The translations under genes and the position numbers were made by a program. From contig NZ_BOOA01000043.1 in assembly GCF_016862995.1 (NCBI RefSeq), positions 1-64,000 on the forward strand: DNA of 64,000 nucleotides, in the 5' to 3' direction. The stretch comes from Acrocarpospora phusangensis. Lineage in GTDB: Bacteria; Actinomycetota; Actinomycetes; Streptosporangiales; Streptosporangiaceae. Below, in pieces: positions 1 through 8,210 of the stretch (its first letter is position 1; each line of letters begins with the position of its first letter). The notes below the pieces were generated by a model that searched no databases, was not told where the DNA came from, and saw only the letters and a list, made by a program, of their open reading frames with translations.

Positions 1-156
1 CCGCCACAACCCCACCCGCCCCCACCACCGAATCCACACCCGCGACAACCCCACCGGTTCCCATCAGCGACTCCACATCCGCCACAGCCCCTCCCGTCCC
101 CACCCGAGACTCCGCACCCGCCACAACTCCACCCGTCCTCACCGGCGATTCAGTCG
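1..156 (-). repeat. 39-bp in-frame tandem repeat inside comEC
   Basis: Units begin at 1, 40, 79 and 118, and each starts with CCGCCACAAC or a one- or two-base variant on the plus strand. The period is exactly 39 bp, or 13 residues, read as GGVVAGAESRVGT and variants. The array is in frame and runs off the window edge, so the copy number is unknown. Confidence 0.9.
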
Positions 157-613
157 GCCTTTTGCTCGATCTCCCATTCGGGTCCGTGAATTCAATCCGC
201 ACAATCCGAGCCTCCGCTACTACGCGCACACCGGAACTGCCCGCACCTGGGCGAATTTTCGGATCATCCGAGAGCACGATCTCGGCTCGAACAACCGCGT
301 TCCGATCTGCCAACTCGGCCACCGGCCCTGCCGAAACGCCATACACCTTCATCGCCACGACACCCGCCGCGATCCCCGCACAGCAAAGGCTGCCGACGGC
401 GAAATTCCACCATCGTCTATCTATCCCGGCGCGCGCCCCGAACCAAGCAATCCAACCCCCGGCCGCCAAACAAATGATCCCTACGACGGCCCCCGTCACC
501 GGTGTGCGCCCCAGCAGCACCAACGCGACAACCCACACAGCCACCGCCGGCCCGAGCAACACCAGCGAATGACCAGACTCGACAACCTCAGGCTCAGCCT
601 CGGGCCGCGCCAC
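1..613 (-). CDS. comEC: ComEC/Rec2 family DNA uptake channel, N-terminal part (runs off window start)
   Basis: About 204 codons are visible. I chose the GTG at 613 because it follows a strong AAGGGGG ribosome binding site by about 7 bases. The translation has an N-terminal tail, then three hydrophobic stretches (roughly residues 15-31, 37-53 and 60-80). A soluble segment follows with ADRNAVVRAEIVLSDDP, which resembles the start of the periplasmic OB-fold of ComEC proteins. After about residue 150 the soluble segment is interrupted by a 13-residue repeat array that continues off the window. The family forms the inner-membrane channel for single-stranded DNA uptake. The comEA gene lies upstream on the same strand, as expected, but about 820 bp of repeat-rich DNA separates the two. 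The C-terminal channel and metallo-hydrolase domains are outside the window. Confidence 0.8.
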   Translation of the reverse strand, partial: MARPEAEPEVVESGHSLVLLGPAVAVWVVALVLLGRTPVTGAVVGIICLAAGGWIAWFGARAGIDRRWWNFAVGSLCCAGIAAGVVAMKVYGVSAGPVAELADRNAVVRAEIVLSDDPKIRPGAGSSGVRVVAEARIVRIEFTDPNGRSSKRPTESPVRTGGVVAGAESRVGTGGAVADVESLMGTGGVVAGVDSVVGAGGVVA

Positions 614-902
614 TAGAACGCCCCCTTCATTCCAATCGAAGGAGCCACCGAATGGCTCCACAAGTGAGCGACGTGATCAGGAAGCTCGGCCCCAGCCTGG
701 TGCAGGCGGTCGTCCGAGCCTGGTGCGGGCGAAACGTCGACCTAGAACTGGCGGGACGTCGATCCCAGGAACTCGCGGGACGAGAACGCCGCCGAGATCC
801 TGTCGCGTACCCTTGCTGAGGCAGGGCGATTGGGCGGCCAATGCGAACAGTGGCCAATATGAAGCCGGGCTGATTACCGAAAATCCCTATCCTTGGGAAC
901 CT
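614..902. other. Gene-free stretch upstream of comEC
   Basis: I see no convincing gene here. Short plus-strand open stretches (for example 654-819 and another frame ending near 872) have coding-like composition but no recognisable family, and may be remnants. The comEC ribosome binding site lies at the left end. Confidence 0.4.
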
Positions 903-1011
903 CTAACAGAATGAAGCCGGTCGCTCTTGGCACCGGTGCGGCGAGTGGCGTCACATGCGTTGGCGGCGCAAGATATCGGCGAGCGGCCAGCGCCTCGGGT
1001 CATTCTGTTAG
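903..1011. repeat. MITE-like element with 12-bp terminal inverted repeats
   Basis: CTAACAGAATGA at 903-914 is matched perfectly in inverted orientation by TCATTCTGTTAG at 1000-1011, giving a 109-bp element. Its interior contains GGCACCGGTGCGGCGAG, the core of the dispersed repeat found elsewhere in the window. There is no coding capacity. No flanking target-site duplication is obvious. Confidence 0.6.
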
Positions 1012-1096
1012 GCGCGCTAAGAGCACCCAGCCGAATGATCCATGGTCGCTGGTTCAATCCAGATTCGTCACTTTCACCGTAATCCAGATTTAGCGC
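999..1096 (+). repeat. Intergenic direct repeat, copy 1
   Basis: This begins GTCATTCTGTTAGG and ends ACCGTAATCCAGATTTAGCGC-like. It aligns over its whole length with 1230-1328. A degenerate GCCGGATAACG (1129-1139) follows it, as in the other copies. Confidence 0.75.
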
Positions 1097-1148
1097 TAGT
1101 GCGGGAGACTGGCCCCTTCGTCAAGGATGCCGGATAACGTCCCTTCAC

Positions 1149-1229
1149 ACGGGCGTCTCCCCCATCGTCCGCGTCCCCGGACTCGACGCCGGACTCATCC
1201 AGCGCGTCCTCGAGGAGCGACTACCTCAG
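1149..1229 (+). pseudogene. Possible HpcH/HpaI aldolase fragment
   Basis: Between the two repeat copies the plus strand reads SPIVRVPGLDAGLIQRVLEE. This resembles the conserved P-x-V-R-V-P-x-x-D-x-x-L-I-x-R-V-L motif of HpcH/HpaI aldolases. Only about 27 codons are recognisable and nothing on either side continues the family. A gene fragment trapped between repeats is the likeliest reading, but a chance match cannot be excluded. Confidence 0.3.
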
Positions 1230-1380
1230 GTCATTCTGTTAGGTGCTCTAGGAACACTCAGCCATATGATCCAGGATCGCCAGTTTGATCCAGAGCCGCT
1301 GCTTTCCACCGTAATCCAGATTTGGCGCCGGTGAGGCGGGCGGCGTTGCCTGCGTTAACGGCGCCGGATAACGGCGAGAA
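1230..1380 (+). repeat. Intergenic direct repeat copy 2 with full dispersed-repeat core
   Basis: The first 99 bp repeat 999-1096. The rest holds GGCGCCGGTGAGGCGG and then GCGTTAACGGCGCCGGATAACG. This second core is itself an imperfect palindrome (CGTTA…GGCGCC…TAACG). The copy ends about 50 bp short of the comEA stop codon. Confidence 0.75.
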
Positions 1381-1430
1381 TCTGATGTTTGATCGGCTCC
1401 AACAGGCGCCCCCGAAGCCTACCTGTCGGG

Positions 1431-2594
1431 CTACGGGGAGACTTTGTCTTTGAGTTCGGCGTATTTGCGTTCGCCTATGCCTGATACCTCACGTAATTGT
1501 TCGACGGTTTGGAAGCCGCCGTGGGTGTCGCGGTATTCGATGATGCGTTGAGCGAGGACTTCTCCGACGCCGGGGAGTTGTTCCAGTTGGTCGGGGGTGG
1601 CCGAGTTGAGGCTGAGGATGTTGGTGGCGGTTGGGTCGGAGGGTGAGGCGCCGGGAGGGGATCGGAGGCCGACGATGATTTGCTCGCCGTCTACGAGGCG
1701 GCGGGCCAGGTTCAGGGTGCCGGGCTCGGAGCCCTTCTTCATGCCGCCGGCTGCGGTGATGGCGTCGACGACTCTTGAGCCGGTGGGCAGGGCCAGCACG
1801 CCTGGGTCGCGAACCTTGCCGGTGACGTAGACGGTTACGCGGGATGTGGGCGATGGGGTGATGGGAGTCGTTTCGCCGGCAGGGGTGGGTGGTGTCAGCG
1901 GCTCGGGAACGGGTTGCGATCGCCAGGCGTAGATTCCGGCGACTACGGCGGCCAGCACTCCGACGAATATCAGGAGTCGGGTGCCCGGACGGCCCGGGTC
2001 GAATCGTTCGCCATTGCCCAGCATTTCGCGGAAGCGCCTTCCGAGTGTTTGACTGCTGCTCTCCCACGTATGACCGCCGCTCTCCCGCTCGGCGGCACGG
2101 TGCAGGTGGCCTACATGTGCGCCCCCCGCTGTCACGTCGAGATCGTCGTCCTCGTGCGGCTTCGCTGAAGGGAAGCGGTCATCGTCGTCCCACCTCGCTG
2201 AGGGTGAGCGGTCAGCCTCCACCGGGTTGGAGTAAGTCGATCTCGGGGTGGGTCCGTCGTAGGGCCGAAGCCGATGCGCGGGGTCGAGGTGGCGTGATGG
2301 CTCTCGTGATGGCTCTGGGATGCCAAGTGCTGCCGGAAGGCCGAACGAAGGAGGTGGCCCTGCCGCCAAGGGCGCTAGGTAAGCGGAGGAATGTGGATCG
2401 TGGTGGACGGTTACGGCCGCGGCCACGGGTGCCGGGTTGGATTGGGCGGAGGCAGGACTTGCGGGGTCTTGAGATGTTGTGGGGGGATTGTAGAAAGGCG
2501 TGGTCGGGATCGCGTGGAAGGGGCGGGTAGTCAGCCGGTGAAGGCGGACTTCTATGGCGGCCTGGTCGGCCTTCTGATTCTCCCTGGTTCCCAC
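1431..2594 (-). CDS. comEA: ComEA-type competence DNA receptor (SLBB + helix-hairpin-helix)
   Basis: The protein has 387 residues. Residues 1-185 are a proline- and acid-rich disordered cytoplasmic region, longer than in most ComEA proteins. One transmembrane segment lies at about 206-224 (RLLIFVGVLAAVVAGIYAW). An SLBB domain follows at about 253-310 (VYVTGKVRDPGVLALPTGSR). The C-terminal tandem helix-hairpin-helix DNA-binding domain spans about 327-387 (LNSATPDQLEQLPGVGEVLA and VSGIGERKYAELK). The family binds incoming double-stranded DNA at the outer face of the membrane and passes it to ComEC, whose gene lies downstream on the same strand. The GTG start at 2594 lacks a clear ribosome binding site, so the N-terminus is uncertain. 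Confidence 0.9.
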   Translation of the reverse strand: MGTRENQKADQAAIEVRLHRLTTRPFHAIPTTPFYNPPTTSQDPASPASAQSNPAPVAAAVTVHHDPHSSAYLAPLAAGPPPSFGLPAALGIPEPSREPSRHLDPAHRLRPYDGPTPRSTYSNPVEADRSPSARWDDDDRFPSAKPHEDDDLDVTAGGAHVGHLHRAAERESGGHTWESSSQTLGRRFREMLGNGERFDPGRPGTRLLIFVGVLAAVVAGIYAWRSQPVPEPLTPPTPAGETTPITPSPTSRVTVYVTGKVRDPGVLALPTGSRVVDAITAAGGMKKGSEPGTLNLARRLVDGEQIIVGLRSPPGASPSDPTATNILSLNSATPDQLEQLPGVGEVLAQRIIEYRDTHGGFQTVEQLREVSGIGERKYAELKDKVSP

Positions 2595-2728
2595 GGCTGT
2601 GACATTAGGAGTCTGGGCAGCCGGACGAAGGGGCCGAACGCAGTTCTGTGGATAGAGAAGGGATATCCACAGAACCAGTGATGTTCAACGTGCCCATTGG
2701 AATGGGCCAATCGCCGGTTCCCGCCGGG

Positions 2729-2790
2729 TTCTCGTCGTTATCCGGCGCCGTTAACGCAGGTGACGCGACTCGCCGCACCGGCGCCAAGAG
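2729..2790 (-). repeat. Dispersed intergenic repeat, inverted copy
   Basis: Read on the minus strand this contains CTCTTGGCGCCGGTGCGGCG and then GCGTTAACGGCGCCGGATAA. It is the best-preserved full core in the window. It lies upstream of comEA in otherwise gene-free DNA (2595-2861). Confidence 0.8.
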
Positions 2791-2861
2791 AGCGGCCCGC
2801 TCATTCTTGCGAGGACCCCACTAGCCCTGTCATGACCCATTTTGCTCTGTTAAAAGCATTT

Positions 2862-3119
2862 GCCCGTTCGGAGTCCCTATCATCCGTTCAGAGTTCGTAT
2901 CGTCCGTTCGGAGTCCCTGTGGTCCGTTCGGAGCCCCTGTGGTCCACTTGATGTCCCTGTGGTCCGCTTGAGGTCCCTGTGTACCGTTCAGCGTTCCAGG
3001 GTTCGTTCAGGCCCTGGGGATCGTTCACACCCCGGGGGTCGTTCACGCCCTGAGATTCGTTCACGCCCTGGGGGTCGTTCAAGGTTGCTGGGGTCTGTTC
3101 ACGGTTGTCAGGTGGGTTC
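2862..3119. repeat. Degenerate 18-20 bp tandem repeat downstream of degV
   Basis: The left part has 20-bp units of the type GTCCGTTCGGAGTCCCTGTG (about five). The right part changes to 18-19 bp units of the type GTTCACGCCCTGGGG. On the minus strand one frame reads repeated N-D-P-Q-G-V, but I see no start with a ribosome binding site, so I treat it as non-coding. The array begins within a few bases of the degV stop codon. Confidence 0.75.
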
Positions 3120-3962
3120 AGAGGTTGCCGGAGAGATGGTTACGGAGAGCATGCCTGGGCCGGTGTGGGCGGCTATCGCGGCGCCGGCTTCGGTGATCGT
3201 CAGGTGGTTGAGGTTGGGGATGCGGGCGCTGAGGCGGGTGGCCAGGGAGGTGGCGTGGGTGGGGTTGGACAGGTGCTGGATGGCGACGTTTACGAGGGTT
3301 TCGCCGGCTGCGGAAGTCGCGAGGTCTTCCAGGTGAGATAAGGCACGGGCGGTCGTACGGACCTTTTCGAGGAGGGCGATGGAGCCGTCGGCGAGGTGGA
3401 GGAGCGGCTTGATGGCGAGGGCGGAGCCGAGGAGGGTGGCGGCGGGGCCGATACGGCCGCCCCGGCGGAGGTGCTCGAGGGTGTTGACGTAGAAGAAGAT
3501 CCGGGTCCCCTCGGCGCAGGTACGGGCGGCGGCAGCCACCTCGTCGAGGGAAGCGCCCTGGGCGGCGGCGCGGGCGGCGGCGAGGACGGGGAAGCCGAGC
3601 CCCATGCCGATGGACCGACTGTCGATCACTTCGACGGGGATCCGGGCTTCCTTGGCGGCCAGCCGCGCGGCCTCGTACGTACCCGACATCTCTCCCGAAA
3701 GATGGACCGACACGACTCCGGTAGCCCCACGGGCGGCCGCACCCTCGTACGCGTCCCCGAAACGTTGCGGGGCGGGACGGGACGTTGTGACGGGTGTCCA
3801 CTCCCGCAACGCCGCCGCAACCCCCTCAGCGTCGATCTGAGCGCCGTCGTCGAACTCCCGCCCCCCGATGATCACCTGCAACGGCACAACGGAAATCCCC
3901 CACCGCTCCACCGCGGCAGGCTCCAGATAAGCGGACGAATCCGTGACAACAACAACCGACAT
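3108..3962 (-). CDS. DegV family fatty-acid-binding protein
   Basis: The 284-residue protein opens MSVVVVTDSSAYLEPAAVER, the typical DegV N-terminus in which the T-D-S-S loop helps bind the fatty-acid carboxylate. Residues 83-90 (VSVHLSGE) and 113-118 (DSRSIG) match the other conserved segments of the family. Length is normal (about 280). DegV proteins bind a free fatty acid and in several Gram-positives present it to a fatty acid kinase; no FakA-type gene is visible here. It starts 32 bp after the stop of the imidazolonepropionase gene on the same strand, so the two may be co-transcribed. Confidence 0.9.
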   Translation of the reverse strand: MSVVVVTDSSAYLEPAAVERWGISVVPLQVIIGGREFDDGAQIDAEGVAAALREWTPVTTSRPAPQRFGDAYEGAAARGATGVVSVHLSGEMSGTYEAARLAAKEARIPVEVIDSRSIGMGLGFPVLAAARAAAQGASLDEVAAAARTCAEGTRIFFYVNTLEHLRRGGRIGPAATLLGSALAIKPLLHLADGSIALLEKVRTTARALSHLEDLATSAAGETLVNVAIQHLSNPTHATSLATRLSARIPNLNHLTITEAGAAIAAHTGPGMLSVTISPATSEPT

Positions 3963-3994
3963 GTCGCGAGATTACCCACCAGAAGCCGGACGGC

Positions 3995-5203
3995 TCACTG
4001 AACAGGCGTGCCCCCGCGCCAGACCCGGCGAGGCTTGAGACCGAACGCCCACGCGAACGCGCCCTCGTGGTCGGCGTCCCACTGCACGATGTCCGCCAGC
4101 CGCCCGGGCGCGAGCACACCCCGGTCAGGAGCACCCAGAACCTGGGCTCCGCCGAGAGTCGCGGCCCGGAGCGCGTCGCCCACGCTCATCCCGAACGCGG
4201 CCACCGCCAGGCTGATCACCAGCGACATCGACGTGATCCCGCAGTGCCCCGGGTTGTGGTCGCTGCCGAGCGCGATCGGCACACCTTGCCCGATCAGGCG
4301 GCGCACCGGCGGGAGCGAGCCGCCGGCGAGGGCGGTGCCCGGGCAGACCACGGCGGGCACGCCGTAGCGGGCCATCAGCGCGATGTCCTCGTCGGTGGTG
4401 TGGTGAAGCAGGTCGGCCGAGGCGCAGCCCATCTCGGCGGCCAGCTGCACGGCCCCGCGCTTGCTGTACGCCCCCGCGTGCACCCGCGGCAGCAGGCCGA
4501 CGTTGCGCCCGGAGGCCAGCACCCAGCGCGCCTCGTCGGGGCTGAAGTGGCCGTCGTCGCAGTACACGTCCACGCTGTCGGCCCCGGCCGCGGCGGCGTC
4601 GGCGCACCAGGCGGCGACGGCTTCGACGTAGTCGCGCTGGCGGCCGAAGTACTCCGGCGGCACGACGTGGGCGGCGAGGAAGGTGACGTGCACGCGCGGC
4701 ATCATGGGTTCCTTCTCCAGCTCGCGGAGAAGGCGCACGTCGGCGAGTTCGCCGTCGCGCGTGAGGTGGTAGCCGGTCTTGGCCTCGACCGTGGTGGTGC
4801 CGCTGAGCAGCCATTCGCGCAGCCGCTCGCGGACGCCGTTGCAGAGCGTCCACGGGTCGGTGCCGCGGGTCACGGTGACGGTGGAGCCGATGCCGCCGCC
4901 GGCGGCGGTGATCGCCGACACGGAGGAGCCGCCCGAGCGCATGGCCATCTCGGCGTAGCGGTTGCCCGCGTACACCGGGTGGGTGTGGGCGTCGATCAGG
5001 CCGGGCGTGACGAGCGCGCCGCCGAGGTTCTCCACATGGTCCACGTCGGTGATGTCGTCGACGACGCCGGGCACCGACTGCGGCAGGTCGGCCGCGCGGC
5101 CGACCCAGGCGATGCGGTCGTTGTGGACCAGGATCGACGCGTTGCTGCACACGTCATGGCCGGTCCAGAGGCGGCCGATGTTGGTGAGAAGGCGAACGGT
5201 CAT
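3995..5203 (-). CDS. hutI: Imidazolonepropionase
   Basis: This amidohydrolase is predicted to open the ring of 4-imidazolone-5-propanoate to N-formimino-L-glutamate in histidine breakdown. Metal-site motifs are visible: VTPGLIDAHTHPVYAGNR near the N-terminus, HVTFLAAHVVPPE, VDVYCDDGHF, LPRVHAGAYSKRGA and PIALGSDHNPGHC. I chose the ATG at 5203 (402 residues, the normal length) because it follows a GGTGGTCGG stretch. An in-frame start at 5326 would add 41 unconserved residues. No other hut genes are beside it; degV follows. The Y-A-G-N-R segment and overall order separate it from generic amidohydrolases. Confidence 0.85.
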   Translation of the reverse strand: MTVRLLTNIGRLWTGHDVCSNASILVHNDRIAWVGRAADLPQSVPGVVDDITDVDHVENLGGALVTPGLIDAHTHPVYAGNRYAEMAMRSGGSSVSAITAAGGGIGSTVTVTRGTDPWTLCNGVRERLREWLLSGTTTVEAKTGYHLTRDGELADVRLLRELEKEPMMPRVHVTFLAAHVVPPEYFGRQRDYVEAVAAWCADAAAAGADSVDVYCDDGHFSPDEARWVLASGRNVGLLPRVHAGAYSKRGAVQLAAEMGCASADLLHHTTDEDIALMARYGVPAVVCPGTALAGGSLPPVRRLIGQGVPIALGSDHNPGHCGITSMSLVISLAVAAFGMSVGDALRAATLGGAQVLGAPDRGVLAPGRLADIVQWDADHEGAFAWAFGLKPRRVWRGGTPVQ

Positions 5204-5830
5204 CCGACCACCATCCGTGACGACGCCCGTGAGGACGTCGCGGAAGCCCAGCTCGTGGGCGCCGCGCCCGCTGGGTCCGCTCCGTGTCCGGACGTCATTG
5301 GGGGGTCTCCTGCTCTCATCGCGCACCGGGTTGTGCGATGACCGGATCGCCGTGAGGGTCGCCTCGGCGATTTCAGTTCAGTTACGTTATTTCACAGGTC
5401 GGCTCGCTGTACAGGGTTATTGAGAAGAACGCCGGTTCGCCTCCCTGGCATCCGGTTGACCCGTCCTTCTCCCCCGTCACTTCCGAGTCCGTTATTCCAG
5501 CTCAGACCCGGCAAACGCACCCGCACCCCAGGTGTAACAGCACTCACAGGTGTCATCGTGTGTACCCGCGCAAGATTGTCGCGTAAGGCTTGGCTTATCC
5601 TAGCAACGCCGACCCCCGTGGGCCAGTGTCGTTTTCCTTCCGCTTTAGGGCTGGCCTCCCCAAATTCCCCGATTCGTCACCTTTCCCGCGACGAACGAAA
5701 CCCTGTTTCCATGATCCATTGCGCTCTCTCGCCGCACCGGAATGGGCAGCTCACAGCGGCCACGGTCAGACAGGAGAACAGGGCGGGCGAATCACCGGAT
5801 GGCGCAGTATTTCCAGCCTGGGCGTGAGAT
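5204..5830. other. Gene-free region between hutI and hflX
   Basis: About 630 bp, less GC-rich than its surroundings (for example TTTCAGTTCAGTTACGTTAT near 5380). It should contain the hutI promoter, but I could not single out convincing -35 and -10 elements. Open stretches here lack start signals and family resemblance. Confidence 0.4.
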
Positions 5831-5885
5831 CGCCGCGTCCGTTTCTGGACACGGCGAGGAGCCCGGACCATCAAGCCCGGGCTCC
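5831..5885 (-). terminator. Double-hairpin terminator after hflX
   Basis: Two hairpins sit back to back just beyond the hflX stop. The first encountered has arms at 5877-5885 and 5858-5866 (GGAGCCCGG and its complement, 10-base loop). The second has arms near 5831-5840 and 5847-5856. There is no T-run, which is usual for actinobacterial terminators. Confidence 0.5.
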
Positions 5886-5895
5886 GAAGCGCCCT

Positions 5896-7302
5896 CTAGA
5901 CCGTTTCCACCGGTTTGGCGACCCGGTCCAGCTCGTAGAAGAGGCTGGCCAGCACCCGCGCGTGCAGCACGGTGCCGTCGCCGGTGTGCTCGACGGAGAG
6001 GACCTCCCCCTCCTTGTGCGCCCGCGCGACCAGATCTCCCCGGTCGTACGGCACCAGCATGTGCACCTCGTGGTCGAGATGCGGCAGCTCCCGCTCGATC
6101 AGCGCCAGCAGCTCGGGAATCCCCGACCCCGTACGCGCCGACACCACGATGCTGTGCCGCTCCCGCATGGTCAGCCGCGCCAGCACCACCGGATCGGCGG
6201 CGTCCGCCTTGTTGACCACCACGATCTCCGGAATGTCCCCCGCGCCCGGGATCTCCGAGAAGACCTCCCGTACGGCGGCGAGCTGGGACTCCGGATCGGG
6301 ATGGGAGCCGTCCACGACGTGCAGGATCAGGTCCGCGTCCCCGACCTCCTCCAGCGTCGACCGGAAGGCCTCCACCAGCTGGTGCGGCAGGTGCCGGACG
6401 AATCCCACCGTGTCGGCCAGCGTGAACAGCCGGCCCTCCGGCGTCCGCGCCCGCCGTACGGTCGGGTCAAGGGTCGCGAACAGGGCGTCCTCGACCAGGA
6501 CCCCGGCGCCGGTCAGGCGGTTCAGCAGCGAGGACTTGCCCGCGTTGGTGTAACCGGCGATGGCCACGGCGGGGACCTCGCGCGCCTGGCGGCGGTGACG
6601 CTTGGTCTCGCGGGAGGTCGACATCTCCTTGATCTGCCGGCGCAGTTTGGCCATCCGCTCGCGGATCCGCCGCCGGTCCAGCTCGATCTTCGTCTCACCG
6701 GGGCCGCGGCCGCCGATGCCGACGCCGCCCGCCGCGCGTCCGCCGACCTGGCGGGACAGGTTGCCACCCCAGCCTCGCAGGCGGGGCAGCAGGTACTGCA
6801 GCTGGGCGAGCTCGACCTGGGCCTTGCCCTCCCGGCTCTTGGCGTGCTGGGCGAAGATGTCGAGGATCAGCGCGGTCCGGTCGATGACCTTGACCTTGAC
6901 GACCTCCTCCAGCTGCCGCAGCTGGCCGGGGGTGAGCTCGCCGTCGCAGATCACGGTGTCGGCGCCGGTGGTCGAGACGATGTCGCGGAGTTCGGTGGCC
7001 TTGCCCGACCCGATGTAGGTCGCCGGGTCCGGCTTGTCGCGACGCTGGATGAGGCCCTCCAGGACCTCGGATCCGGCGGTCTCGGCCAGGAGCTTGAGCT
7101 CCTGGAGCGAGTTCTCCGCGTCGAAGACCGTGCCGCTGGTCCACACTCCCACCAGGACGACCCGCTCCAGCCGGAGCTGACGGTATTCGACCTCGGTGAT
7201 GTCGGTGAGCTCTGTCGAGAGACCCGCGACGCGTCTGAGCGCCTGACGCTCCTCAAGTTCGTAGTCGCCGATGTCCTCTGGCTCGTTGCGCATATATGTC
7301 AT
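5896..7302 (-). CDS. hflX: GTPase HflX, ribosome-associated
   Basis: The 468-residue protein has the HflX N-terminal domain (about 45-235), with YIGSGKATEL and the glycine-rich GGRAAGGVGIGGRGPGETK before the coiled coil. The GTPase domain has G1 GYTNAGKSS (250-258), G3 DTVGF (297-301) and G4 NKAD (364-367). The C-terminal domain carries VPYDRGDLVA. HflX binds the large ribosomal subunit and splits stalled or stress-damaged ribosomes. The gene is often found with miaA and dapF; here those genes are 12 kb away. A paired hairpin terminator follows the stop codon. Confidence 0.95.
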   Translation of the reverse strand: MTYMRNEPEDIGDYELEERQALRRVAGLSTELTDITEVEYRQLRLERVVLVGVWTSGTVFDAENSLQELKLLAETAGSEVLEGLIQRRDKPDPATYIGSGKATELRDIVSTTGADTVICDGELTPGQLRQLEEVVKVKVIDRTALILDIFAQHAKSREGKAQVELAQLQYLLPRLRGWGGNLSRQVGGRAAGGVGIGGRGPGETKIELDRRRIRERMAKLRRQIKEMSTSRETKRHRRQAREVPAVAIAGYTNAGKSSLLNRLTGAGVLVEDALFATLDPTVRRARTPEGRLFTLADTVGFVRHLPHQLVEAFRSTLEEVGDADLILHVVDGSHPDPESQLAAVREVFSEIPGAGDIPEIVVVNKADAADPVVLARLTMRERHSIVVSARTGSGIPELLALIERELPHLDHEVHMLVPYDRGDLVARAHKEGEVLSVEHTGDGTVLHARVLASLFYELDRVAKPVETV

Positions 7303-7402
7303 CTCTACTAGACCAACAGTCCGACACCGTGGTGTCTTCCCTTCGATGGTGGCATGACACCCGAAGATCGCGCACCCCGATAATCTCAGCGGAGCCTGGA
7401 CG

Positions 7403-8083
7403 TCACACCAGGACCTTGACGTCGCCGGAACCGGTCTTGATGTGGATCTTCTTGGCGGCGGCCGGGTCCTGCGCGACCTCGACGGTCCGGTTGCCCGAGC
7501 CGGTTTCGAGGGTCACGTTGTACGCGCCGTTGGGGACGTACACGACACCCTCGCCGGAGCCGGTGGAGACCTGGGTCTGGTCGGGGGCGGAGTCGAAGCG
7601 GAGTTCGACGTCGCCGGAGCCGGTGTCGGCGACGGCGGTCCTGCCGCTCAGGTCGCTGGCCTCGATGTCGCCGGAGCCGGTGGAGACGTCGATGGGGCCG
7701 GTCAGGGCGCGCAGGGTGATGGTCCCCGAGCCGGTGTCCACCTTCACATTGAGGCCGCGGGGGACCTCCACCCGGTAGTCGACGGCGCAATCGGAGCAGT
7801 CGTACGCGAGTTCCAAGGTGTTGCCCGAGACCTGGTGGCCGTCGGTGGGCTTGTCGCCCCGGTAGTGGAGGGTCTCGGTGACCTTGATGCCGCTCCGGTC
7901 GGACTCGCTCACGACCACGTCGCCGGAGCCGGTGTCCACGGTGAGCACGGTCACCTTGTCGGTGATGTCGTACTCCTCGACGCTCTGCGCCCGGCCGAAA
8001 CTGAAGTCCATGCCGCAACCGGTGAGAACCAGGGTCGATCCGATGACCGCACCCGCCAGGGTCAGGTTCCGCTTTATTCTCAT
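7403..8083 (-). CDS. DUF4097-type beta-strand repeat lipoprotein
   Basis: I place the start at 8083 (MRIKRNLTLAG), giving 226 residues. A lipoprotein signal peptide ends in the lipobox LTGC. The mature part is a beta-helix-like repeat in which T-G-S-G, usually followed by D, recurs at least seven times at regular spacing (for example VDTGSGDVVV, VSTGSGDIEA, IKTGSGDVKV). This matches the DUF4097 adhesin-like family. A Cys pair (DCSDC) sits in an early loop. Its function is unknown; related proteins are surface-anchored and sometimes lie next to sensor genes, which is not the case here. An upstream ATG at 8119 would put a charged tail before the signal peptide. Confidence 0.75.
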   Translation of the reverse strand: MRIKRNLTLAGAVIGSTLVLTGCGMDFSFGRAQSVEEYDITDKVTVLTVDTGSGDVVVSESDRSGIKVTETLHYRGDKPTDGHQVSGNTLELAYDCSDCAVDYRVEVPRGLNVKVDTGSGTITLRALTGPIDVSTGSGDIEASDLSGRTAVADTGSGDVELRFDSAPDQTQVSTGSGEGVVYVPNGAYNVTLETGSGNRTVEVAQDPAAAKKIHIKTGSGDVKVLV

Positions 8084-8210
8084 GCCCCGATTCTGGGGAT
8101 TTCCCGAGGCCGAGCCCATCCGGGATACCCCCGAGCACTCCCTGAGGCAACCCTCACGTTGACCCCCGAAAACGCATCAAGTAGCGTCGATTCCACGTGA
8201 CAGAAGCATT

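Noticed and set aside
1040-1060. GGTTCAATCC resembling a tRNA T-loop
   Set aside because: The second repeat copy (1230-1328) has lost the motif, no acceptor or anticodon stem can be drawn around it, and it is part of a non-coding repeat.
2862-3119. CRISPR array
   Set aside because: Repeat units are contiguous and degenerate with no unique spacers, and no cas genes are present.
4067-5341. Plus-strand open frame opposite hutI
   Set aside because: Composition is Arg/Gly/Val/His mirror text, and the amidohydrolase on the other strand is convincing.
5590-7311. Long plus-strand open frame opposite hflX
   Set aside because: hflX on the minus strand has all GTPase motifs. The plus frame has no family resemblance and no ribosome binding site.
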